Both the position numbers and the translations under genes were made by a program. The notes under the pieces were generated by a model. It did not search any database. It was not told where the DNA came from and saw only the letters and a list, made by a program, of their open reading frames with translations. This document shows, one piece after another, positions 43,905 to 56,373 of a stretch of DNA of 64,000 bases (position 1 is its first letter; each line of letters begins with the position of its first letter). The DNA is taken from the NCBI GenBank assembly GCA_032433595.1, contig JASWJB010000085.1, positions 1-64,000 on the forward strand, given 5' to 3'. Origin of the DNA: Conoideocrella luteorostrata. Taxonomy: Eukaryota > Ascomycota > Sordariomycetes > Hypocreales > Clavicipitaceae.

Positions 43905-45029
43905 CTACGCGACCTGCGCCCCTACTTGCTGTCGCAATCTGATCATGTTGTCCAATCTCTTCGTCACCCACTCTTCCACTGTAATGCTGTCATACTTTGG
44001 TTTGCCCTCGGTCCCCAGGCAGGTATTGGCGACGCTCACAACTTCGTGGGCCCCAAATCCAGTGGCCAGGGGCATGCTGATCCTTTCGTGGCTTGTGGCG
44101 TTCACTGCGCGGTGCACGCTACTGACGTACAGGTCGTTGGTGATGCGCTGTAACAGATCAGCGATATTCACGATCAAGGTGTTTTCGATTGGCGGCGCGT
44201 TGATCCACTGGCCCTCCCGGTTGAGCACCTGCAGGCCGCCAATGCTGTCCTGCCAAAGCACTGTGAAGACCTGAAAGTCGGTGTGTGAGCCAAACGCAGA
44301 TGCCTTGGCGCCCTCGCCGCTGTCGCCAGGGGCAGCCTTGGGCATGGGCGGATAGTAGTTCATGTTCGTGTTGATATTTGGATACTGCATCTTGGCGTCG
44401 AAGTAGTCCTCCTGGAGTCCAAGTGACAGCGCAAATGAGCGCATGAGGGTCCTGGTCAGCTTGAGACCCTCCTGGCAGTAACGTATCATGGCATCCTTGA
44501 ATCGCGGAAGCGTGGCTTCCCACGGAGTGTCGTAGTAGTGGAAGCTTTTCCTTACATGCTCAGGAATGTCCCCCACATCCGCCACGTCGGGATCATACCT
44601 CGGGTCATATCGCGTGATGAACATCTCCTTTACATCCTTGCCCTCGAAGGGGTTGATTTCCATTGACTTGGGCGGGAAGTAGCCGGCAAAATTGTTGGAG
44701 TCGGGTGATTTGGAACGCATCTTGGTTTCCATGTCCTGGCGGAAGAACTGCAGGCCGGCGTTGTACGCCTCTTGCAGCACGGATTCGGGAATGCCATGAT
44801 TGGTGATGTAGAAGAAGCCGTTGTTGGTGGCAGCCTTGCGAATCTCGTGCGCAACCGCCTCTCGGTCTGCGGACCTTTCACTGAAGGCAGGTCCGATATC
44901 AATAATCGGAATCTCAGACGGTAGAGCATCACGGGGAGGGGTTTGCAGAATTTTGCGCGTAATGAATCCATTGGCGGAGGCAATCCGCAACGTGGTGGTT
45001 TCTTGCACAGTGGGCTCACTAGTAGTCAT
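43905..45029 (-). CDS. 2-oxoglutarate/Fe(II) oxygenase (IPNS-like), 374 aa
   Basis: Start chosen at ATG 45029: it precedes the conserved IPIIDIGP strand by the usual ~40 residues and is followed by no in-frame rival. An N-terminal DIOX_N region contains NNGFFYITNHGIP. The catalytic half has the iron triad His249-x-Asp251 (GSHTDFQ) and His306 (SSVHRAVN), and the 2OG-binding Arg316-x-Ser318 (ERISM). Length and motifs match fungal isopenicillin-N-synthase-like dioxygenases that hydroxylate, desaturate or expand rings in secondary metabolism. A TATATA box lies about 100 bp upstream (45131-45137, minus strand). It is transcribed divergently from the PKS, so co-regulation is likely. Confidence 0.9.
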   Translation of the reverse strand: MTTSEPTVQETTTLRIASANGFITRKILQTPPRDALPSEIPIIDIGPAFSERSADREAVAHEIRKAATNNGFFYITNHGIPESVLQEAYNAGLQFFRQDMETKMRSKSPDSNNFAGYFPPKSMEINPFEGKDVKEMFITRYDPRYDPDVADVGDIPEHVRKSFHYYDTPWEATLPRFKDAMIRYCQEGLKLTRTLMRSFALSLGLQEDYFDAKMQYPNINTNMNYYPPMPKAAPGDSGEGAKASAFGSHTDFQVFTVLWQDSIGGLQVLNREGQWINAPPIENTLIVNIADLLQRITNDLYVSSVHRAVNATSHERISMPLATGFGAHEVVSVANTCLGTEGKPKYDSITVEEWVTKRLDNMIRLRQQVGAQVA

Positions 45030-46151
45030 GCTTTTTGATGGTCGTGGATGAACAACCGTGAAAGCAAAGTAATCTTCTCCTAGCCCGGCCAGTAGCTGTC
45101 GATTGCACAACAGAGTGAACTGCACATCTGATATATACCCAATTCTTGATCTGTAAAGATGGCCAACGTCATAGACTCCTGCATGTTTTCCCGTTCTCTT
45201 GCAGCTCTTCTTCGCCCCGTTGAATGGCGCAAGCAAGTTTTTTTTTTTTTTTAATTTCAACGTTTGCCACGTCAACTTGACAGTATTTTGAGATAGCTTG
45301 GCCACACTAAGGATATCTTGGCTGCATTAGGAGGCTCAGCCACAAAAAAGTGGCATGGACACCTCCACCAGACGCGACGACACACACCCTGTCACTGAGT
45401 GACCGATGCAGATAAGGGGGATCACAAGATCGATGATGATCTCCGTCTTGCATGGCAGTTGCATTCAATGGGTCTGATTGGATGATAGGCACAGGAATGG
45501 ATATTATTGATAATAATGCCTCCCAAAAGGAAAGCCCTCGTCGCTCCTTTCTGCAATAAGCGCGATGCTCACCCAAGCGGTGTATGTAATCTACGCGCGT
45601 GCGTGCCGTCCAACACTCCGTGATCAGCTCCTGATTGCGGTGGTACACTCTGTACATAGCAATACGGTTGTAGCAAAAGCGCCGTCAAAGGGGTTAATCC
45701 ACGTTCACGCATGAAATCGCACCCTATTGCTCTAACATCCCCCTCCACGCCCTCCATGTCGGTTGTAGACTGTGCTAAAACTTGGTACATGCGCGGTACG
45801 GGTCTTCTATTGGTCTACTCTGTGATAAGCGGAGCCACAACACGACGTGGTGCACGGGGCACTCGGGAATGCCAATTGTATCTTGTTTAATAGTACTCCG
45901 TACTCCGTATGCTTTACGTCGTTCCAGAATTATCATCGGCATGCACATCAGCTATATCCAAGACGTTCGTCACGGATTGATCAATGCAGATGCATACATA
46001 CCAAAGGTCCAGAAAGTCACACCGTCACTTTCTATGCCGACACAGTTTTCGATAAATATCAACCAGCGTGCTCGTTCTCGTCCTCTTCACAGCGGCAGAG
46101 CGTGTTGATTTTTATTATGCGTTTTGCATCTCAAACTTCTTCATCTCCAAC
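45030..46151. promoter_or_regulatory. Divergent PKS/oxygenase promoter
   Basis: 1.1 kb between the two start codons. It contains a 14-base T run (about 45239), the tandem TACTCCGTACTCCGTATG at about 45894, and CGG-containing words that could bind Zn2Cys6 regulators. A short upstream reading frame starts at 46118, overlapping the PKS start in another frame. Confidence 0.45.
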
Positions 46152-49100
46152 ATGTACTCATCATCTCTCAACAACACGCCGCCTACAAGTCCTGGAAGCC
46201 CGATGAGCACCACGTCAAATGTTGACAATACGCAATATGTACGTCTTGAAAAATCCAAGCTTGTTTTGTTATGCCTATTCCTCACATATTTCTCTACAGT
46301 CATCTACAGATGTCGCAATAATCGGTATGGCCTGTCGCGTTGCCGGCGGTAATGACACCCCAGAGAGACTGTGGCAGTCATTACTCGGCAGCCAGGATGC
46401 TTCCGGAGAAATTCCATCCTGGCGGTGGGCTCCATATCAACGTGGAGATCCGCGTACCGAGGAGGCTATTCAGCGAATAACCCCTCGTGGCTATTTTCTG
46501 CAACATCTCGACAAATTTGACGCCCAGTTCTTTGGGATTTCACCCAAAGAAGCCGAACAAATGGACCCTCAGCAGAGGTTATCGCTCGAGATTGCTTGGG
46601 AGGCTCTTGAAAATGGTGGCATTGCCGCCTCGAGCTTGTCAGGAAGCGATACGGCTGTTTTCTGGGGGGTCAATTCCAACGATTACTTCCAGCTACTTCT
46701 CCAAGATCTAGCGAGCGTTGAACCATGGATGGGTATTGGAACGGCGTACTGCGGCGTGCCCAACCGGATATCCTACCATCTGAACTTGACGGGCCCCAGC
46801 GCAGCGGTCGATGCAGCCTGTGCCTCGTCACTCGTTGCTGTTCATCAGGGCTGTCAGTCTATTATCTCCGGTGAGTCCAAGATGGCTATTGTCGGTGGTG
46901 TCAACGCCATCTGTGGTCCCGGCCTCACCAGCATTTTGGATAAAGCTGGCGTTTTGTCACCCGAAGGACGATGTCGCTCCTTTGACGATGCGGCTGACGG
47001 CTACGGTCGCGGAGAGGGAGCGGCAGCAGTTGTTCTAAAAAATATACATGATGCAGTCCGAGACGGAGACGACGTTCTTGCCGTGATAAAAGGCACTGCC
47101 GTAGCTAGCAACGGTAAGACAGAAGGAATCATGGCACCAAACGCCACCTCACAAGCGCAAGTGGCACGTAAGGCCCTAAGAATGGCCAACCTGGCCGGCT
47201 TGGATATAGGTTACGTTGAGGCGCACGCAACTGCCACCCCCCTCGGGGATCCTACTGAAATCGAAGCTCTGTCAGCAGTCTATGGAGACGGCCGCAGTGT
47301 CGATAAACCTTGCTTTGTCGGGTCTATCAAAGCCAATGTTGGCCATTTGGAAGCCGGTGCCGGCGTCGTGGGTTTAATCAAAGCTGTGCTCACGATCAGG
47401 GCCGGCATTTTGGCTCCTCAACCGAATCTCCAGAACCTCACGACCAAAGTCAACTGGGAAGCATCTGGACTCAAGGTTGTGCAAGAAACCACCAAATGGC
47501 CAGCTACGAATTGTGCCAGACGTGCGGCCATAAGTTCCTATGGTTATGGCGGCGTGGTCTCCAGTGCCGTCATTGAACAGTTCATCCAGGCTGAGGAACC
47601 ACCGCCAGCCGAGATGGAATGTGCTGTCGTCGAGCCGGCGGTTCTGCTGTTGTCAGGGCACCAGGACAAGCGTATTCATCGGCAAGCCCAGCTGCTGCGA
47701 GATTGGATGCAATCAAGCCGCTTCAGGCATGATTTGGGGGCTATTTCATCAACTCTGGCGCTACGTCGCCATCATCACTGTTATCGTTCGGCCATGGTTG
47801 TAGACAGCAATGAAGACGCAGTCCAAGCTCTGGAGTCGCTCTCAAAGGGCAACACCAATGAAGCCTCTAGGTGGACAACATGGGGTAGGGTTTTCGGTCC
47901 GGAGATAAACAAGGACGTCATCTGGGTGTTTTCGGGACATGGGGCGCAGTGGGCAGGTATGGGCAGGGACTTGTTGAGAAAGGACGTGTTTGTTCGGGCA
48001 ATCTCGCCCCTGGACAAGATCGTGAGGTCAGAAATTGGAGTATCACCCATTGCTCTGCTGCGGGACGGGGACTTCCACTCCACTGACCACATTCAGATCC
48101 TCACGTACGTAATGCAGATAGGCATTAGTGCAGTTCTGCGCAGTTACGGCATCACACCTAGGGCCATCCTCGGGCACTCTGTCGGTGAGATTGCCGCGAG
48201 CGTCGTCGCAGGAGCCCTGACACCCGAAGAGGGCATCAAGATAGTCACTCGCCGTGCCATCTTGTACCGACAAGTTATGGGCCAGGGTGGCATGATTTTG
48301 GTCTGCAAACCGTACGCGGAAGTTGCCAAGGAACTACGAGGCAGAGTGGATTTGACGGCAGCTATCGATGCCTCGCCTTCGTCGTGCGTCGTTGCGGGCT
48401 CTGTGCAAGCAATTGGCGAGGCCGTGGAAGACTTCAAGCAACGGTCCATCAAGACCTTTCGGGTCAAGTCCGATACTCCGTTCCACAGTCCTATGCTCAA
48501 GGATTTAATGAAGCCACTCCTCCATTCTCTGGATGGCGCTCTATCGCCCTCAGCGCCAGACAAGGGCGTGATGCTCTATTCCACGTCGTTGCACGATCCC
48601 CGCGGACAAGACATCCGAGATCCGGAATACTGGGTCAACAATATGATGAATCCTGTCCGCCTTACCCCGGCTGTGAGGGCAGCAATCGAGGACTCTTACC
48701 GAGTCTTTATAGAGATATCATCTCATCCCCTCATTCTTCCGTCCATCAATGAAACTTTGATGGACGCCAAGATCGATGAGTACTGCACGGTGCCGACTAT
48801 GAAGAGGGGTGAGTCCAGCAGCAAGACTCTTCTTTCCAGCATTTCTCAGCTTCACTGCCATGGCGTGCCTGTGGACTGGGCATCCTGTACGCCGCGGCGT
48901 TGGGCCAAAGGGCTGCCCAACACCAGCTGGATGCACCGTTCCGCATGGCGTGACGTTGAGACACGGCCCGTCAGGCTCGAACAGACCCACGATAGAAACA
49001 GCCATACGCTTCTCGGGAAGCGTGTCTGCATCGCCGGCTGTGAGACGGTGCTATACACAACAAGACTGGACTCGGACACGCGTCCCTTCCCGGGCTCCCA

Positions 49101-51582
49101 TCCGGTGCACGAAACAGAGATCGTGCCCGCAGCCTGCTTGGTGAACACGTTTCTCAAGGCCACGGCGGCCAATGCTCTGCAGCACATTGTTCTTCGCGTG
49201 CCTGTAGCCATCAGCACCCCCCGAGCCGTTCAGGTTGTGCTGCATCGCGGCCAGGCCAAGATTATGTCGCAGCTGATCGAAGAGACGGGACAGGGAGGGG
49301 GCGATGCGGGCAACTCCTCGTGGACCACCCACACGACGGTACGAGGGTGGACCACGGATAGGAATCAGCAGGCCGGGGCGAGGACGGCCGACATTCCGGC
49401 CATCAAGGCGCGGATTCGAACGCGCTTGGCCGACGACTTCTCCATCGCCTATCTGGAAAAGATGGGCGTCTCCGCCATGGGATTCCCGTGGATCGTCACG
49501 GAACATCATGGCAATGCGAACGAGATGTTGGCTCGCGTTGACACGGCGCCCTGCGTGGAAGAAGGGCCGGTTTGTCCTTGGGACTCGTCCTCTTGGGCCC
49601 CCATGCTCGACGCTGCTACATCTGTTGCATCTACTATATTTTTTCGCGAGCCGCGGCTCCGCATGCCTGCGCAGATCGAGATGGTTGAAATGCTTACGCA
49701 AAATGACCCGCCAAGAGTCGGCTGGCTTCATGTTCTAGAGGCAGACGATGCCCCTTTCACGATCCACGCCAACATCTTCAATGAGGCCGGCGAGATTCTA
49801 CTCCGGTTAACATCTATGAGATTCTCGGAAATTGATGGGACCGCGAGCGTTAGCGGCAGTATGGAGAGCCTGGTCCATCAAGTCGCGTGGCCACCGGCAC
49901 CGCCAGCCGAAGAGCCCATGCCAATCTCTAGGGTCGTTTTGGTTTCTGGCCGTCCAAATCCGGTACGAGACGAGTATGCCAGCACCATTCCGGAGCACCT
50001 GACAGTTCTCGGAGCGGTGGACGCGGATGAGCTTGCAGAGTTGCACATGATGGGCACTTTTGGACGAGAGACGGCTTTCGTTTACATCCCAGGGGAGGTT
50101 GTCAGTCTCCAGGACGTCGCCCAGGCCGCTCGTGAGTTCACGTGGGAGCTGCTGCAGATCCTCAAGTTCACGGTACAAGGCCGTCTGTCATGCAAAGTGT
50201 TTGCGCTCACGACCAACGCCAGCGAGGGTGCCGACACCACTGCCCTGGCGCACGCACCGCTCATGGGGTTGAGCAGGGTGCTGGCCAGCGAGCACCCAGA
50301 GGTCTTTGGAGGTCTCATCGACAGCGAAGTCAGGCACTTCCCCATCGTCACCATGCGATATATCCAGTGCGCTGATATCGTGCGCATCCGAGACGGCATG
50401 CCAAGGACAGCATGCCTTCGGCCGCTGACCCGCCCATCACTGCTCCCTTCCAAAATGGCGTCTCGACTGCTGCCACGGCCGGGGGGTACATATGTAATCA
50501 CCGGAGGGCTCGGCGTGCTGGGTCTTGCTGTGGCCGAGTTCCTCGTAGAGAACGGCGCCCGGCGTCTGATCCTGGTCTCCCGTCGACCCCTGCCCCCCCG
50601 TAAAGACTGGCACCGAGCTGGAGAGGCCCTGGCCGCTGTTATTGGGAAAATTAACGACATGGAGGCCCAGGGTGCGTCCGTTCACGCCCTAGCTTTGGAT
50701 ATCAGCAGCCCAAATGCCAAGAGGGACCTGTCGGACGCACTGGGCCGGCTCGATATCCCGGCCGTGCGTGGAGTGGTGCACGCCGCGGGCGTGCTGGACG
50801 ACGAGTTGGCCATGACAACGACTCTGCCGGCCTTATCTCGAGTCATGGCGCCCAAGATCACGGGGGCCTTGGCCTTGCATGAGCTCTTCCCCCCGCGTTC
50901 CATCGACTTCATGATCTTGTTTTCTTCGTGCGGGCAGCTCGTGGGCTTCACTGGTCAGAGCTCCTACGCCAGCGCCAACGCCTTTCTCGACTCCCTGGCT
51001 GCGCATAGACATGATCGAGGGGACAACACCGTGGCATTCCAGTGGACCGCCTGGCGCGGTATGGGGATGGGCAGCAGCTCCGACTTTATCGGCTCCGAGC
51101 TGGAAAACAAGGGCATCACGGATATTACGCGGGACGAGGCATTTGAAGCCTGGCGACACGTATCAAAATATGACACTGATCACGGAGTAGTGCTGCGCAG
51201 TCTCACTTTCAATCAAGGAGATGCTCTCCCATCCGCCATTATTCGCGATATTGCCCCTCGTCGAAGCGAAGCATGTTCATCGAATCACTCAAACACGTCC
51301 GGCTCGCCCGGTGGTGATTTGCCGGTGGTGCCCGAGACGCCGCGGAACAAAAGCACATATCTGGACCAGACCATCCGCCACTGCCTGGCACATGTGCTCC
51401 ACATGGCCGCCGATGATATCGACTCGAAGGCAGCTCTGTCCGACATAGGCGTTGACTCTGTCATGGCGGTTTCGCTGCGGCGCCAGCTGCAACAAACGCT
51501 CAAGGTCAACGTGCCTCCCACTCTGACCTGGAGCCGCCCCACAGTAAGTCATCTGGTAGAATGGTTCATGGACAAATTATGA
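46152..51582 (+). CDS. Partially reducing PKS, 6-MSA-synthase type (KS-AT-DH/TH-KR-ACP), 1789 aa
   Basis: Exon 1 is 46152-46238, a 61-nt intron (GTACGT...CTACAG) follows, and exon 2 is 46300-51582. Domains: KS with catalytic Cys near 203 (DAACASSL) and His motifs [13 protein letters not shown] and [12 protein letters not shown] with GHSVGE (Ser near 656); a DH/thiohydrolase-like region starting [12 protein letters not shown] (about 963) with a [13 protein letters not shown] second half; KR with [12 protein letters not shown] (about 1426) and SSYASANAF; and one ACP with IGVDSVM (Ser near 1749). There is no ER, methyltransferase or thioesterase. Length and order match 6-methylsalicylate synthase and mellein-type synthases (about 1770-1800 residues). 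HATAT in place of HGTGT is usual in that clade. In the DH motif H-xxx-G-xxxx-P, the glycine position is Glu here. Expected product: a tetra- or pentaketide salicylate- or isocoumarin-like compound. Confidence 0.93.
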
Positions 51583-54500
51583 TCCGTGTATATGATTATG
51601 CACACACGCGCGCGCACACACAGTAATTCTACGAGCTCTGGGCGGATGTTATGCAATGGCTAGATCACCAACATTGGTTTCATTTGAGCTTAGGGGCTTG
51701 GACATTCATCTGGATTCAACCGCGAAATATACAGAGCAGAGGGTAGCAAGTAGAATTAAAGCAGTCAAAAGTGGAAAACAGCAGCAGGGTTAGGGTTAAG
51801 CACAGCATAGATGTTAGAACCCTTCCGTCAAGCAGATAGGAAGCACGGACCAGGTCCGTGGTCACACTACTGCCGCGATATTTATACGACATCAGCGTGG
51901 TGCCTCGTAGCATATTTCTTCTTCCATAGACATCAGAGATTATTGAATGTATTGTTTGCATTTTGAAGCACTCGTATATATATCACCTCCACAACCCCTG
52001 TGCAACCTACAACAGATGTATTGAAGCCAATTATCCAGATATGGCGCAAGTATTCAATGTGGTTCAACGGATGGGGAGACAGCCAAGTATGCTGTAGACT
52101 GTACTTTATCTTGGCCCTTGAATAGCTTTCAAAGTTCCCCTGAACTGTTTTTCTCTTCATTTTTTTTTTTCTCATCAACCGATGATTTTGGTCCCGAGCC
52201 TTCTCCATTATTCGACGGACCTGACGATGTATGTCACAAGTGAGCAGCTATGGAAGTGGTTCTCTACAGCAGTGGAATTGTCCTTGATTTCTATCTAATT
52301 GAAGGGGGGATTTGACTACTATTTTTATCTCTGAAACAGTATTAATTACAGATCCTTATAAATTTTTCTGTACTTATAATAATAAGCAGCACCTTTTCAC
52401 ATAGTAGCAACTAGAACCCACTCTATATATCATTTGTCCCTATATAAGGAGGGACTTCTAATTAATATTAGCCTCACCGTAAGAGGCATTATTTTTTTAG
52501 CCCTAGCCCTTGGCAGCAACCCCTTCTGTGGCTGTGGACTACTTTCAGGACCATAACCTTTTAACAGACGTTATCTGCAAAGAAGCGCATAGGATACTGT
52601 GCATAACATTTGCAGGCCCTTACTGCTGCCCAAAAGGTCCCGAAATCCTTGCAACATTCAATGGGCCATGTTAAGCTCGGGGGGGGGGCGTAATAGCACT
52701 CGTGCGGGATGTATTGTGTGACGGAGTTTACTGCCGAGAAGTGTAACCATTGGTAATGGTCCGACCGAGCATGATAGTGGGGATGTTTTAAGTAGGCAAA
52801 AACAATCCTTTGCAACAACAGCAAAGCCTCACGTGAATTTTGGACTTGGCCGAATTTATCAGATTAAATAAACTAGCCATAAGAAGGCTTCTAGTCGCCT
52901 GCTTTGGTAGAACAACACTAAATAAGATTTTTCCATTCACATTTAAAGTGCGTCTGTATTCAAGAATGTTCGCGCTATATGATTATAGGTAAAACTATTT
53001 AAGTAAAACTATTTGACTATTTAATCTTACTACCTACAAGGTCTGCAGACTGATTTTAGTCCACTAACTAATTACTTCTATGAATTAGAAGCAAAAATTA
53101 CTGTGTGTATGTTAGAAACTAGTATGTGCGCGCGGTGGGTGTATGCTTTAGGCTAACAAAATATGAACAGGCCCGACAAGAGGAAACAAATTAAAGTAGC
53201 GGCCCTTCCGTCATTCCTACTACTCTATCGATGAGCTAGAATTTTGTCAACTTAGCAAAGCCGGCCTTGTCCCTCTATCTTATAAGGGTCACCCCTCTAA
53301 GTCCATGGTTTGGCCCAGAAATAACTCAAACATTGTACCTCGATAGCAAATTACAACCATCGATGATGTTTCCGCAAAAGTTCATGTACGGTCCGCTAAT
53401 TATTATGCCACGTGGCAAAATAATAGGCTTATAGTTGCAACGATAGCAATTATATACCAACCACTGTAAGGGTTCAACCATGCTGACCATAACAGGCCAC
53501 TGAACGGCCCATACATAACCTAGGCCCTATGGAAAAGGGCATAAATGCTGCCTTGTGGTAGCTGACGCTGTGAAACTTTGTTTTCGGGCATTGTAGCTAT
53601 CTCTCTAGTATGAACTCCTGCGGACACTCGAAATGTATACGGTTATAATGCATGCTATATAATCCGGATCTTAGAGAGAGACGCGTAGTTAGAAGTATAG
53701 TTCAAAACTGGCTCTGCTACCGCGCTTTATAATGACGTTTAAATCAAAGAGCACGGTACGGAGGATCCTTCTGATGGTGGAGCCGGATCCAAAATCTGAC
53801 TTTGCGTATTCAAGGCTGAAAAGGATGCCGGGTGTCTAAGGAGATATTGCTGGAATCTACTCCGTATAGCAATTCAAACCACAGCAGCTTAGACAATTAA
53901 GAACTCAAGTGAATATTCACAGAATAGCTCTGTTTAGGCTTAGCGTCCACTAATTTACCTCAATATTAGTGCCTGGCCGGCCGCAACTCGAAACACCTTA
54001 ATAATTTAGTACGATTCTAGTGGACGCCGAACCTGGACTGCACTGTAACAGAGAGTGCCTCAGGAAACTTCGCCATCGTAAACTGGCTGTGCGGCCAGAA
54101 GTATCAGCATTATTGCCCTCCGAAAATGAACACGGGGTTTGTGCACCGGCCTCGTCAGGTTCCATGAAGTGCACAGAACCAAGTGTACGGTCAGCGTTTT
54201 TGCCCAGATCAACAAGTACTGAGAGTCGGCTGTCTGTTGGTTAGGATATATAAGTTAGACAGACAAGTATATGTATCACACAACCTACACTTGGTATGAG
54301 AGTGCTGTAAGTGAACACGAAGGGTAGGAGATTAATCCCAGCCAGTGATGCATTGAAGGTGGTGAAAAGATTTACCGCTCGAGCACTAAAGCAAAAGCGT
54401 GGGCCAACTGATTGATCATTTCTTTCGTAGCTTGTAAAATCGGTCCATATTCTATCCCACAGAATGCTAGATTAATCACAAAAGAGCTGCAGGAAGATCT

Positions 54501-54619
54501 ATCTCGTGCCGAAAAGGATAATTGCAACGCCATCTTAGCATGCAGACGCACCACACCAGGCTTCTGTTCCATGTTTGAAAATCCGATGGTTTAAACCCCA
54601 AGAACCTCGTGCTGACGAT
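51583..54619. other. Gene-poor gap
   Basis: CA/CG microsatellite (51600-51622), a solo LTR (51812-52011), and A+T-rich sequence around 52310-53150. Coding-like frames at 52561-52824 and 54020-54244 (minus) are not recognised. Confidence 0.5.
51812..52011 (+). mobile_element. Solo LTR, family A, decayed TSD
   Basis: 200 bp, TGTTAGAACCCTTCCGTCAAG ... CTGTGCAACCTACA, with a GATATTTATACG box and TATTGAATGTATTG block. Flanks ATAGA (51807-51811) and ACAGA (52012-52016) differ by one base. Confidence 0.85.
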
Positions 54620-56373
54620 TTACGTGCCACGTAGGTTTCTTGCCCGGCTTCGATCTCTTTCCTGCCTCCACTTCCCACAGTATTTCCACTGCACCCAAAC
54701 TAGCGGTGAAAATAATACAACGATCCCAGTCAATATCAAAAAAGAGTTTCTCACCCTGACCGCCGCGATCATTGGCTGAATCGCGCTCACTCCAGCGGCG
54801 CCCAAAAGGCACCTAACGAGATTGTTTGTTGCAGTTGCGCTGGCTGAGCCGTCGGGAAAGCAGTCCACCAACATGGTGGAATTGATGTTGAAAATAGCAG
54901 TAGCCGTAAATGCAATCATGAACTGGAGGCCGAGCGAAGCCACGAGGTTGGCCGCATAATATCTTCGCAAATCGTTCAGCTCGAAGCTGGGACCATACAA
55001 AGCAACGCTTATAATAAATGAAAGACTAAAATATGGCATGAAACGTAGCCGAGCGCGCTCATAGGGGAAGTCTGGTATGCTGTGGACGCTCATTGTGGCC
55101 GGGAGATCATGCTCCTCCTTGTATTTTTTTTCAACGCTCTTGAAGGTCCGGTCCAGCAGCATCCCAGTGCATACAGAACCGAGAATGCATCCAAGTCCAT
55201 TAGGGAGAAAGCAAAGCCCAATCTGCCATTGAGTCAGGCTAGGGAACGAGTGAAGAAGAACAGTGGTTGTTGAAGAGGTCATCATGCTCCAGATTGTGTA
55301 GATCAATGAACCCCAAGATAAGAGTACAAAAACATCTTTCTGCAGTAAGTATTTAAAGGGAACAAGCACCTGCTTGAAAGATATTCGTGGAAGGTTTAGC
55401 GCCTGAGACTGGGTTGTCTTGGCCGTGGGCCACTCTCGTGGTGGAAATATGTAGTAAAGCCACGGCTTGTGGAATCCATGGAGGGGTGTACTGCCATTTC
55501 CAGCTATTTTACGCTGGGTTTCCGGCAAAAAAACTAGTAGAACCATCAAGACGATAATGCTTTGCACGAAAAGGAGCCAGAAGATGCTTCTGAATCCCCA
55601 TTTGCTGTTGAGAAGGCCACCAAAGACGGGGCCTGCAGCCTGTCCAATCATCCTACCAACAGTAAGCGCAGGACATTTTTGAAGCAAGCATTATCCTCCA
55701 CTTACCGAGTTCCAGCATTGACTCCCATGAACCCTCCCCTCTCCCCGGGATTAGCGATATCGGCAATCACACCCGCACTTATGCTGATAGTTGCAGCAGA
55801 CCCAAAAGCCTGTAAACCGCGAAGTCCCAGCAGCATCGCGAAATTGGACGTGAAGGCCAATGCAAAATTAGCCGCAGAATATATAACAAGCGTTGCTGCG
55901 AGCGTAACCCTGCGACCTGACATATCCGATATGGGGCCCCAAAGCGATGGGCTAAGAGCTTGGACGATCATGTATATGGTAATTGTAAGTGCGACGAGCG
56001 ATGGGCCAATGTGCAGTTCTGAGGATATGGTGTCTATGGCGGGAAAGTAAATGTTGGAGGAGAGCGGAGAGAACGAGCCCGCTATTGAGACGAGGTAGAC
56101 CAAATGCCATTTTTGGCACCTACTGAAGATGTGATATGGCTGGTCGATTGACTTCCCCCTCGGTTTCTGAATGGTCCTGCTCACCAGCTCGATGTTCGCA
56201 AAGTTGGGATTGGCGAAGGCTGCGGCTGTGGCGTGGCCATGATCGTTCGCAACACCGCGATCAAATAATGGCGGCGACGATGTATCAACTTCAATGCTTG
56301 AGCTGCTCACGGGAGATCCAACGCGAGTCGTCTGCGCCGGCGACGGGCTGGCCGCCGGTTGATTGCTAGCCAT
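54620..56373 (-). CDS. MFS transporter, DHA1 Qdr-like type, 566 aa
   Basis: Exons 56373-55706 and 55652-54620, 53-nt intron (GTAAGT donor, GGTAG acceptor), phases consistent. An ~85-residue Ser/Pro/Asn-rich cytosolic N terminus precedes 12 spans. Marks: SSNIYFPAIDTI in helix 1, GPISDMSGRRVTL (motif A), GLRGLQAFGSAATISISAGVIADI (motif B) and IGQAAGPVFGGLLNSKWGFRSIF (motif C region). This is the pattern of fungal Qdr/Flu1-like exporters and related organic-acid or polyamine carriers. It forms the right border of the PKS neighbourhood, 3 kb beyond the PKS and convergent with it. Role in the cluster is possible but unsupported beyond position. Confidence 0.87.

Noticed and set aside
46118..46207. 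Alternative upstream PKS start
   Set aside because: This ATG is in another frame and stops after 29 codons; at most a short upstream frame. The 46152 start joins the KS in frame.
49051..49731. 226-residue open frame antisense to the PKS (also many shorter ones)
   Set aside because: GC-rich coding DNA gives long antisense frames; the PKS motifs are on the plus strand.
51787..51800. TTAGGGTTA-like telomere word
   Set aside because: Only two imperfect units; far too short for a telomere or an interstitial tract.
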